Assembly (NCBI GenBank): GCA_963720735.1
Contig: CAVRGL010000006.1
Coordinates: 186,001 to 250,000 of the forward strand
Direction of reading: 5' to 3'
Origin: JBBRHQ01 sp963720735
Lineage (GTDB): Bacteria; Actinomycetota; Thermoleophilia; Solirubrobacterales; 70-9
DNA: 64,000 nucleotides
The notes under the pieces are model-generated. The model searched no databases and had not been told where the DNA came from. It worked only from the letters and a program-made list of their open reading frames with translations. A program made the position numbers and the translations under genes. Positions 17,410 to 24,908 of this stretch are shown one piece after another. The stretch's first letter is position 1. The number at the start of each line of letters is the position of its first letter.

Positions 17410-18870
17410 CTATCCGCAGCGTCGATAGAGCCTCCAGGAGCGGTTGCCGGCGACCCGGCGAAACCCCGGGGGCACCTTCGACGTGAACCGGCTGGTGTCA
17501 TTGGGGTCGAGGATGAAGTTGTGGATCACGAAAGGCGAGGCCGGGTCGAGGAAGTAGCCGCGACGAGGCTGGGACTGCTCGCTCGAGCTGACGATCCGTG
17601 AGGGGCGGACGTCGAGGTCGAAAGCGAGGCGCGGAATGGCGCGGTGGTTCGGCACCGAGATCGGCAGGCAGAGCGGCTCGAACGCATCGGATGTGGCGAG
17701 GTCGCCGAGGTCGCGCTCGATCTGGCCCTGGTTCGCGAGGTCGGTGTGGACGGTATGCAGGAGGTCGTACTGGTTGGGGCCCCAGGCGAGGAACATCAGG
17801 ACGACGAGAGCCGCGAATGCCTGCCAGGCGGTTCGCCACCGCCGGCCAGGCGCGAGCAGTCGCCATCCCAGCAGCCCGGCGGCGGCGAAGATGGCGAGGA
17901 TCGCCGCGGCGAGCATCGTGTAGCGGGGGATGATCGCCAGCCCGGCGACGGCCAGCAGGGCGAAGGCGCCGAGCGCAAGCGCCGCTGCGACGACCCCGGT
18001 CGCCGCCCGGCGCCGTAGCAGCGCCAGGCAGAGCACGATCCCCCCCGCGGCGCCGACCATCCCCGGCCATTGCAGCACCTCGCCCAGCCGCCGGGGCCCG
18101 TAGAGGACGAGGTCAACGGCTCCGGTCTGGCGTTCCAGGGTGGAGACCGTGTCACGGGTGCCGGTGAAGGAGTAGGTCGCGCTGCCGGCGGTGATCAGGT
18201 CGAACAACCCCCAGGCCACCGGGGCCGAGGCGGCGAGCGCCGCCAGCCAGGCCAGCTCGACGGTGCTGCGCTCGCCGCGCAGTCGGAGCCGCAGCCGGGG
18301 GGAGAGCTCGAGCGCCAGCGCCAGCCAGGCGAAATACGCGGCCGAGAACAGCCAGGCCTCGGGTCGCAACAGCCCGGCCGCAGCCAGCGCGGCCAGCACC
18401 GGCCAGCCGGCCCGCGGCCGTCTCGTCTCGATCGCCAGGGCGCCGAGGCAGAGAGCGATGTAGGGCAGGTCGACGTAGGCGCGGATGCCGTTGGAGAGGA
18501 AGGGGGCGCGGGTGAGGACGATCAGGGCCGCGACGACGCCGATCGCCCGGTCGAACCAGAGGCTGCCGAGGCGGTAGACGAGGTACCCGATCAGCCCCAG
18601 CGAGGCGTAGGCGATCACCATCGTCACGGTGATCGCTCCCTGCCCGAGCGGGGTGGTCAGAAGGCCCAGCAGATCGGCGAGCGGGTGGGGGGTGGGGGGC
18701 AGGGCGGCGCCGTAGTCGAGGCCCATCCCGTGCGCAAGCTCGCGCCCCCAGACCAGGGCGTAGATAGTGTCGTAGTTGGGAAATCCAGTCGGGAAGATCG
18801 CCAGCAGCGCCGCCGAGACCGCGGCAATCCAGGCCGCGGGCACGAGCAGCTGGCGGGCGGCCGGAGGCAT
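17410..18870 (-). CDS. GT39-like multi-pass membrane glycosyltransferase
   Basis: A 486-aa membrane protein with about ten helices and a short extracytoplasmic tail. The N-terminal loop has FPNYDTIYALVWGRELAHG, with an acidic residue after the first helix as in lipid-linked-sugar mannosyltransferases (PMT/ArnT-like), and LLRPEAWLFSAAYF follows in a later loop. It probably transfers a sugar from a polyprenyl carrier on the outer face of the membrane; donor and acceptor are unknown. It is divergent from dnaX and followed closely by the channel gene. Confidence 0.75.
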   Translation of the reverse strand: MPPAARQLLVPAAWIAAVSAALLAIFPTGFPNYDTIYALVWGRELAHGMGLDYGAALPPTPHPLADLLGLLTTPLGQGAITVTMVIAYASLGLIGYLVYRLGSLWFDRAIGVVAALIVLTRAPFLSNGIRAYVDLPYIALCLGALAIETRRPRAGWPVLAALAAAGLLRPEAWLFSAAYFAWLALALELSPRLRLRLRGERSTVELAWLAALAASAPVAWGLFDLITAGSATYSFTGTRDTVSTLERQTGAVDLVLYGPRRLGEVLQWPGMVGAAGGIVLCLALLRRRAATGVVAAALALGAFALLAVAGLAIIPRYTMLAAAILAIFAAAGLLGWRLLAPGRRWRTAWQAFAALVVLMFLAWGPNQYDLLHTVHTDLANQGQIERDLGDLATSDAFEPLCLPISVPNHRAIPRLAFDLDVRPSRIVSSSEQSQPRRGYFLDPASPFVIHNFILDPNDTSRFTSKVPPGFRRVAGNRSWRLYRRCG

Positions 18871-18958
18871 CGCCGCAAACTACAGAGAGCACCCGCCGCG
18901 CCCCGCTCGCTCGCCCCGGGCGGCGCCCGGGGCGCAGCTAGACTGGCCCAGTCTGCCG

Positions 18959-20629
18959 ATGAGCGAATCGACCTCCCTCTATCGCCGTCACCGCCCCGGG
19001 TCCTTCGACGAGGTGGTGGGCCAGCAGCACGTCGTCCGCACCCTGCGCAACGCGATCAACCAGGGCAAGGTCCACCATGCCTACCTGTTCGTCGGATCCC
19101 GCGGCACCGGCAAGACCTCGATGGCGAAGATCCTCGCCCGCTCCCTGAATTGCGAGCGCGGCGGCCCGACCACGACACCTTGCGGTGAGTGTGAGTCCTG
19201 CCGGGCGATCGCCACCGGGCACTCGATGGACGTGATCGAGATGGACGCCGCGTCGAACCGCTCGGTCGACGATGTCCGCGACCTGCGCGAGCGGGTGGCC
19301 TATGCGGCCGCCGCCGGACGCTGGAAGGTCTACATCATCGACGAGGCCCACATGCTGACCAAGGAGGCGTGGAACGCCTTCCTGAAGACGCTCGAGGAGC
19401 CGCCGCCGAACACGGTCTTCGTCCTCGCCACCACCGAGGCCCACAAGGTGATGCCGACGATCGCAGATCGCTGCCAGCGCTTCGACTTCGCGCGCCCCTC
19501 GCTCGAGGAGATCGCCGTCGTCCTGCGCCGGGTCGCCACCAGCGAGCAGATCGAGATCGAGGACGGCGCCGTGGCGATGATCGCCCGCTCGGCCTCGGGA
19601 AGCTTCCGCGACGCTCTCAGCACCCTTGATCAGCTCGTCGCCTTCGGCGGGGAGCGCTCGGTGGGGCTCGACGAGGTTCTCGAGATGCTCGGCTCCGCCG
19701 ACGCCGATCTCCTCTTCGAGACGGTCGATGCGGTGGCGGCCGAGGACCCCAAGGCGGTACTGGAGTCGGTGGCCAGGGTGTCCTCCTCGGGCCGCGACCC
19801 GGTTCAGTACGCCCGCGACCTGCTCGTCCACCTGCGCCAGCTGCTGGTCACGCAGACGATCGGCGAGGTCCCCGAGTCCTTCCTGGTCACGGCGGCCGAC
19901 GCGGAGCGGCTGCGGACGCAGGCCGGCTCGATCGGCGCGGCGACCCTGGTGCGGACGATCGACGAGCTCGCCGAGGCGCTGGCCGCGGTGCGCGAGGGCG
20001 ACGATGCCCGGCTCGCGGTCGAGGTCTCGCTGCTGAAGGCGGCGAGACCCGAGCTCGACGGCAGCGCCGAGGGGCTGGCGCGGAGAGTCGAGAGGCTGGA
20101 GGCGCGAGGCGGTGGCCGCGGGCCGGCGCTCGACCCCGCCCCGGCGCCGGCAACCGGCCCGCCGCAATCGCCGCCGGAGGCTGCGCCCGTCACGGACCAC
20201 AACGAGGCAGAGCCGCAGAGCGGGTCGCCGGGACCCTCGGCCTCCTCCGCGCCGCCCGCCGGCGCCGAGCTCGACCTCGACAAGCTCAACCGCCTCTGGC
20301 CGGCGGTCCTCGACCAGGTGCGTCAATCCGGCTCGGCGATGCTCTCGGCCCTGTTCGAGGGCACTCGCCCGGTCGCCCTCGATAGCGAGGAGTCGGTGCT
20401 GCGGGTCGGGTTTCCCTCGACCGCGACCTTCAACAAGCGAAAGGCCGAGGCGGTCGAGCAGCGCGAGCGCTTCGCCGAGGCACTGCGCTCGATCGTCGGC
20501 GCGCATCTGCGGCCGGTCTACGTGCTGCTCGACGGCGAGGCGAGCCCGGCCGCCGATGAGGAGCCGCTCGACGAGGACGAGCTGCTGGAGAGGCTGAAGA
20601 GCGAATTCGACGCGGAGGAGGTGAGCTGA
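18959..20629 (+). CDS. dnaX: DNA polymerase III subunits gamma/tau
   Basis: A 556-aa clamp-loader ATPase. The N-terminus YRRHRPGSFDEVVGQQHV is the family start. The Walker A motif GSRGTGKT spans residues 46-53, the zinc Cys residues are 65, 75, 78 and 81, and IIDEAHML is Walker B. A Pro/Ala-rich linker follows near 385-440 and then a C-terminal domain of about 110 residues. I chose ATG 18959 because the upstream in-frame codons run through the divergent gene's promoter region. No slippage-type A-run for a short gamma form is seen. Its stop overlaps ybaB (TGATG). Confidence 0.96.
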   Translation: MSESTSLYRRHRPGSFDEVVGQQHVVRTLRNAINQGKVHHAYLFVGSRGTGKTSMAKILARSLNCERGGPTTTPCGECESCRAIATGHSMDVIEMDAASNRSVDDVRDLRERVAYAAAAGRWKVYIIDEAHMLTKEAWNAFLKTLEEPPPNTVFVLATTEAHKVMPTIADRCQRFDFARPSLEEIAVVLRRVATSEQIEIEDGAVAMIARSASGSFRDALSTLDQLVAFGGERSVGLDEVLEMLGSADADLLFETVDAVAAEDPKAVLESVARVSSSGRDPVQYARDLLVHLRQLLVTQTIGEVPESFLVTAADAERLRTQAGSIGAATLVRTIDELAEALAAVREGDDARLAVEVSLLKAARPELDGSAEGLARRVERLEARGGGRGPALDPAPAPATGPPQSPPEAAPVTDHNEAEPQSGSPGPSASSAPPAGAELDLDKLNRLWPAVLDQVRQSGSAMLSALFEGTRPVALDSEESVLRVGFPSTATFNKRKAEAVEQRERFAEALRSIVGAHLRPVYVLLDGEASPAADEEPLDEDELLERLKSEFDAEEVS

Positions 20630-20979
20630 TGGCCCGAGGCGGCGGACCCGGCGGGATCGACATGGGCGCGCTGATGAAGCAGGCCCAGGAGATGCAGGCC
20701 CAGATGGTCAAGGCCCAGGAGCAGCTCGCCGACGAGGTGGTGGAGGCGAGCGCCGGCGGGGGCATGGTCAAAGTGAAGATGAGCGGTGACCTTCAGCTGC
20801 GGGAGATCACGATCGACCCCGAGGCGGTCGATCCAGGCGAGGCGGAGCTTCTCTCCGAGATGGTCCAGGCCGCGGTCAACGAGGCGATCCGCGCCGCACA
20901 GGAGCTGGCGGCCTCGAAGATGGGCCCGATAACGGGTGGTCTCGGCGGAGCGGGCGGGCTCGGCCTCCCCGGCACTTGA
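20629..20979 (+). CDS. ybaB: YbaB/EbfC nucleoid-associated protein
   Basis: A 116-aa DNA-binding protein of the YbaB/EbfC family. The helix MKQAQEMQAQMVKAQEQLA, the conserved GGGMVKVKMSGDLQLREITI strand pair and the C-terminal amphipathic helix are all present. Family dimers bind DNA like tweezers and are almost always encoded between dnaX and recR, as here. Its start overlaps the dnaX stop by TGATG, and recR begins 12 bases after its stop. Confidence 0.95.
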   Translation: MARGGGPGGIDMGALMKQAQEMQAQMVKAQEQLADEVVEASAGGGMVKVKMSGDLQLREITIDPEAVDPGEAELLSEMVQAAVNEAIRAAQELAASKMGPITGGLGGAGGLGLPGT

Positions 20980-20991
20980 GCGGGTGGGCGC

Positions 20992-21594
20992 TTGAGTGAG
21001 GGCCCGGCCCCGCTAGGCCGCCTGGTCGCCGAGCTGTCCCGCCTGCCGGGGATCGGGCAGCGGACCGCGCAACGGCTCGCCTTCCACATCCTGCGAGCCG
21101 ACGATGCCGACGCGGCCCGCCTCGCCGAGGCGATCCGGGAGGTGAAGGAGAAGATCGGCCTCTGCGAGGTCTGCTTCAACCTCGCCGAGGGGCCGCGCTG
21201 CCGGATCTGCGAGGACGCGAGCCGGGATCGCTCGGTGATCTGCGTGGTCGAGGAGCCCGGCGACGTGATCCCAATCGAGCGTACCCACGAGTACCGAGGG
21301 CTCTATCACGTGCTCGGCGGGGCGCTGTCGCCGATCGACGGGGTCGATCCGCAGGACCTGCGGATCGCCGAGTTGATGCGCCGCGTCGAGGACTCGGCCG
21401 AGGTGCGCGAAATCGTCCTGGCGACCAATCCGACGACCACCGGGGAGGCCACGGCGCTGCACATCGCCGAGCGCGTTCCCGAGGGGATCGAGGTCACCCG
21501 CCTGGCCAGCGGCCTGCCGGTCGGCGCCGACCTCGAGCACGCCGACGAGGTGACGCTGGGCAAGGCGCTCGCCGGGCGGCGGGCGCTCAGCTGA
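20992..21594 (+). CDS. recR: Recombination mediator RecR
   Basis: A 200-aa RecR, the usual length. The N-terminal helix-hairpin-helix LSRLPGIGQRTAQRLAFHIL, the four-Cys zinc site at 58, 61, 70 and 73, the Toprim block ICVVEEPGDV, and GLPVGADLEHADEVTLGKAL at the C-terminus are all intact. RecR forms a ring clamp on DNA and works with RecF/RecO to load RecA at gaps. The start is TTG at 20992. It completes the dnaX-ybaB-recR operon. Confidence 0.96.
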   Translation: MSEGPAPLGRLVAELSRLPGIGQRTAQRLAFHILRADDADAARLAEAIREVKEKIGLCEVCFNLAEGPRCRICEDASRDRSVICVVEEPGDVIPIERTHEYRGLYHVLGGALSPIDGVDPQDLRIAELMRRVEDSAEVREIVLATNPTTTGEATALHIAERVPEGIEVTRLASGLPVGADLEHADEVTLGKALAGRRALS

Positions 21595-21639
21595 GCACGC
21601 TCGGCTGTCCGACCGGTCCGCAAAGGTTGCGGGCCGTCG

Positions 21640-22596
21640 ATGAGCGGGAACGGGAATCGCGACGCGGCTGCCCTCCGCGCGCAGTTGACGCGGATCGAGA
21701 GGCTGCGCGAGCAGGTGGCCAAGGCTTGGCTGATCGACGTCATCCTCGCCTCGCCGCTGGCCGCGGTGGAGCGGATGCCGCTCGCCTGGGCGGCCACCGA
21801 CCTGCCGGAGCTGATCAGCGACCTGCTCGCCGCGGCCGGGGAGGAGGGCGCCCCGCACCTCTCCCCGCAGGGCCTGGAGCGGGCGGCCCGGCTGGCCGAG
21901 CTCCAGCCGGGCTCCGCTCCCGCCCAGCTGACCCGGGAGATCTCCTCGCTGCAGTCGGCGATCCTGGCAACCCTGAACGAGGAGCTCCCCTCCTCCGAGC
22001 CACAGCTCTTCGCGCAGGCGGCGCAGCGGCTCTGCTCGCTGTTCGGGCTGATCTCTGGGACCGCGACCGAGTCGCTGTTCGCCCAGGGCGAGCCGGGCCG
22101 CGACCCGGTGACCGGCCTGCAGCGGCCGGCCCAGATGCGCCGCCGCCTCGAGCAGCTGATCGAGACCCACCGCCGCTACGGGCATCCGTTCGCGATCGTC
22201 CTGCTCGACATCGAGGGGCCGGGGGCCCGGGGCGAGCCGGATGACCCGGGAATGGAAGCGGTGCTTGCGATCGTCACCGCGGCGCTGCGGGAGAGCGTCC
22301 GCCTGGTGGACGAGGCCTACCGCCTCGAGCACGACGAGCTCTGCATCCTGGCTCCGGAGCAGACCACCCCCGAGGGGATGATGATGGGCGAGCGGCTGGC
22401 CCAGATGCTGGAGGAGCTGGAGGCTGCCGGAGGGCTTCGGATCACCGTCTCCGCCGGAGTCGTCTCCTGCCCCGAGCACGGCTCCGAGGCGGAGCTGCTG
22501 CTGCGCCAGGCCGACACCGGGATGTGGAGGGCGAGGGCGACCGGCAAGCCGGCGGCCAGCGGCGGCGTGGTGCAAGATCGCTCACAGTTTCCGTAA
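21640..22596 (+). CDS. Degenerate GGDEF-domain protein
   Basis: A 318-aa soluble protein. Residues 1-150 form a helical region of no recognised family. From about 155 a GGDEF fold starts with the typical DPVTGLQRPAQMRRRLEQLI, followed by FAIVLLDIEG and, at the active-site hairpin, YRLEHDELCIL. The catalytic GG(D/E)EF is thus replaced by EHDEL, so diguanylate cyclase activity is unlikely. ITVSAGVVSCPEHG and a TGMWRARATGK ending match the family fold. It follows recR by 45 bases and may share its transcript. Confidence 0.82.
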   Translation: MSGNGNRDAAALRAQLTRIERLREQVAKAWLIDVILASPLAAVERMPLAWAATDLPELISDLLAAAGEEGAPHLSPQGLERAARLAELQPGSAPAQLTREISSLQSAILATLNEELPSSEPQLFAQAAQRLCSLFGLISGTATESLFAQGEPGRDPVTGLQRPAQMRRRLEQLIETHRRYGHPFAIVLLDIEGPGARGEPDDPGMEAVLAIVTAALRESVRLVDEAYRLEHDELCILAPEQTTPEGMMMGERLAQMLEELEAAGGLRITVSAGVVSCPEHGSEAELLLRQADTGMWRARATGKPAASGGVVQDRSQFP

Positions 22597-22696
22597 AAGC
22601 TGCCGATAACCGGGGTAAACCCGCGTCTCCGGTGGGACAATCGCCGCCGGCGCAGAAGGATCTTGCCCCAAACCCACGCGTGAGATGATCTCCTAG

Positions 22697-23545
22697 ATGA
22701 CCCCCGGAATCCGCACAAACGCAGCCGCCGAGGTGCTCGGCGTCAGCCCCAACACCCTGCGCAGCTGGGAGCGCCGCTACGGCTATCCGCAGCCGCGGCG
22801 CTCCCCGGGGAACCACCGCCAGTACGAGCTGCTCGAGCTGCAGACCCTTCGCGACGCCCTCGCCGAGACCGGCAACATCTCCTCGGCGATCGAGCTTGCC
22901 CTGCAACGCCAGGAGGCGCCGGCGACGACCGCGGACCTGGCCGGCGCCCTCGAAGCCTTCGACGAGTCCGCGGCCGACCGGGCGATGGAGGAGAGCCTGG
23001 CGCTTCGCCCGCTGGAGCGCACGGTCGAGGAGCTTCTGTTGCCGACACTCGACTCGCTCGCCGCCGATCCCGAGAGGGCGGCCGAGCTCGAGTTCGCCAG
23101 CCGCTGGGCTACGGGGTGGCTGCTCGGCGCCCGCCGGCTGGCCTCCTCCGCCTCACGCCCGGCGGGGATCCTGCTGCTCGACTCGAGCCCCGGCCAGGGC
23201 GCCGAGGCGGTCCACACCCAGGCCCTGGACCTCGCCCTTCGCCGGGCGGGCTTCCGCGTGCTGCTGCTCTCCAGCGAGCTGGCGGACGAGCGGCTGGAGC
23301 GGGCGATCGGGGCTCTCGAGCCGACGGCGATCCTCCTCTGCGGTCCCGGGTCGAGCCCCGCCGGAGCGGTGCGGGCGCTGCGCCGGGTCCGCGAGCTGGG
23401 AGTGGACGCCCCCCTCTACGGCTTCCGGGCCGGTCCGCTGAGCGAGGGCGCCGACGGCATCGTGCCGGCGGGCGACACCCCGAGCGAGGTCACGGGGATG
23501 CTCAACTCGGACCTGCGCCGGCGAGCCGTCCGCGCATTCGCCTGA
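22697..23545 (+). CDS. MerR-type regulator with B12-binding-like domain
   Basis: A 282-aa regulator. The N-terminal winged HTH reads AAAEVLGVSPNTLRSWERRYG with the CarH/LitR-type RSPGNHRQYELLEL following. Residues about 95-160 resemble the helical cap of B12-binding proteins, and about 155-275 a Rossmann-like cobalamin-binding fold. The cap Glu-His pair appears as EF (AELEFASRW) and the cobalamin loop lacks the usual E-x-H (SPGQGAEAVH), so light- or B12-dependence is doubtful. It starts about 100 bases after the degenerate GGDEF gene, in the same direction. Confidence 0.82.
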   Translation: MTPGIRTNAAAEVLGVSPNTLRSWERRYGYPQPRRSPGNHRQYELLELQTLRDALAETGNISSAIELALQRQEAPATTADLAGALEAFDESAADRAMEESLALRPLERTVEELLLPTLDSLAADPERAAELEFASRWATGWLLGARRLASSASRPAGILLLDSSPGQGAEAVHTQALDLALRRAGFRVLLLSSELADERLERAIGALEPTAILLCGPGSSPAGAVRALRRVRELGVDAPLYGFRAGPLSEGADGIVPAGDTPSEVTGMLNSDLRRRAVRAFA

Positions 23546-23560
23546 GCGAACGGGTCGCAC

Positions 23561-24382
23561 TCAGCCGAGCAGCAGCGCGAGCTGGCGGCATTGCGCCAGC
23601 AGCGTCCCATCTGCGCTCCACAGCTCCCCGTCCTCGTCGAAGAAGCCGTCACGCGCGAGGCCGGAGCGGAAGACGCTCAGATACCAGTCGTCGGGGCCGC
23701 TTCCCGGCGGCGGCAGCGGCGCGCGGAAGTGGATGGTCAGGTCGAGCGTGGGCGCCGGGTGGGGGCGGTCGAGGACGATGAACGCCGTCGGGATCCAGGC
23801 GTCGAGGATCGCGGCGGCCAGCGGCGGATCGAGCGCCCGCGGCTCGCTGCTGCGGATCCAGCCCCCGGTGACCGGTTCCTCGGCGCTGAGGAAGGGCGGG
23901 GAGCCGATCGCCGGCACCACCTCGTAGTTGTTGAAGAAGGCGGGCAGGTTCTGCTCCTCGGGGATCAGGCGGGGCAGCTCCTCGACCGGCCGCGCCTCCG
24001 GCATCGGGTAAGCCTCGTAGGAAGGGCCATCGCGGGGATCGGAGAAGGCGGCCAGGGCGCTGACCGAGACCTTGCCCTGCTGCTCGAGCCGCGCGGAGAG
24101 GAAGCTCGCCGTCCGCCCCTGGCGCTCGACCCCGACCCCGATCTCCGCGGGGCCGGCGGCCGGTGGGCGCATGTAGTGGATGCTGAGCGAGCGCAGCGGC
24201 CGGTCCGGCAGCACCGCGCCGAGCGCGTTGATCAGGATCGCCGCAACGTAGCCGCCGTTGGGGCCGCGCCCGACCCACCAGTTCTCGCGGATCACGGCGC
24301 CGAAGCGGTTCTCGCCGAGCGGCTCGATCGCGATGTCGGCGTCGAACTGGTTGACCACCGGGCCCGGGACCCGCTCAGCCAT
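23561..24382 (-). CDS. Thioesterase family protein (TesB-like double hotdog)
   Basis: A 273-aa acyl-CoA thioesterase-like protein with two hotdog domains. The first includes WWVGRGPNGGYVAAILINAL, a typical hotdog helix, then SIHYMRPPAAGPAEIGVGV; the second carries LDLTIHFRAPLPPPGSGPDDW. The ATG at 24382 overlaps the end of the upstream DUF4188 gene by eight bases; the longer frame upstream is antisense-type composition and unlikely. It would hydrolyse or bind acyl-CoA in the cytoplasm and is last in the PadR-MMPL operon, hinting at a lipid-related role. Confidence 0.85.
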   Translation of the reverse strand: MAERVPGPVVNQFDADIAIEPLGENRFGAVIRENWWVGRGPNGGYVAAILINALGAVLPDRPLRSLSIHYMRPPAAGPAEIGVGVERQGRTASFLSARLEQQGKVSVSALAAFSDPRDGPSYEAYPMPEARPVEELPRLIPEEQNLPAFFNNYEVVPAIGSPPFLSAEEPVTGGWIRSSEPRALDPPLAAAILDAWIPTAFIVLDRPHPAPTLDLTIHFRAPLPPPGSGPDDWYLSVFRSGLARDGFFDEDGELWSADGTLLAQCRQLALLLG

Positions 24383-24908
24383 CCTCGCCTCCCGGGTTCG
24401 GATACGGGGCCACCGGCACCTCGTCGGACTCGCCCGCGCCGATTCGCCGCGCGGCCGACTGCCCCACGGTGGAGCCGACGGCGACGCGCTCGAAGGCCTC
24501 GGCAAGTCCCCAGTCGGGCATGTTTCCGTAGATCGCCTCGCACTCTCCGGCCGAGACCCGGTAGGTCTCGTGCCAGATGCCAACGTCGCCCGAGGCACCC
24601 ACGGCCCGGTTGAACTTCTTCCACGCCGGCAGGTGGGGGTCGTCGGGGTTGCGGGCGAAGCGGGCCAGGTGCTCGAAGCTGCGCCAGTACTGCACGTAGG
24701 CGAAGGAGCCGCGGATCAGGGCGAACTCGGCGTGCAGCATCCCCTTCTCCGGGTGCGCCTCGAGCTCGCGGATCATCCTCGGCATCGCCGTGAACACCGG
24801 CAGCCACTTGCGCAGCCGCAGGGGCCGGTTGATCCTCATCCCGATCAGGAAGACGACGAAGTCTCCCTCGGTGCGGGCCGTGAACCGCCCACGGTGGATC
24901 CTCGCCAT
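24375..24908 (-). CDS. DUF4188 family protein
   Basis: A 177-aa protein matching DUF4188: MARIHRGRFTARTEGDFVVF at the start, MRINRPLRLRKWLPVFTAMP next, and YVQYWRSFEHLARFARNPDD in the middle, a monooxygenase-like ferredoxin-fold pattern. Function is unknown; some members are called monooxygenases by homology only. Its ATG overlaps the MMPL stop (TGATG) and its own stop overlaps the thioesterase start, so all three are translated as a coupled set. Confidence 0.85.
   Translation of the reverse strand: MARIHRGRFTARTEGDFVVFLIGMRINRPLRLRKWLPVFTAMPRMIRELEAHPEKGMLHAEFALIRGSFAYVQYWRSFEHLARFARNPDDPHLPAWKKFNRAVGASGDVGIWHETYRVSAGECEAIYGNMPDWGLAEAFERVAVGSTVGQSAARRIGAGESDEVPVAPYPNPGGEDG

Noticed and set aside
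18938..20506. A 522-aa minus-strand open frame over dnaX
   Set aside because: Antisense shadow of a conserved essential gene; no domain seen.
20629..20979. A programmed frameshift joining dnaX and ybaB
   Set aside because: The overlap is a simple TGATG with no slippery run; both are complete, separate families.
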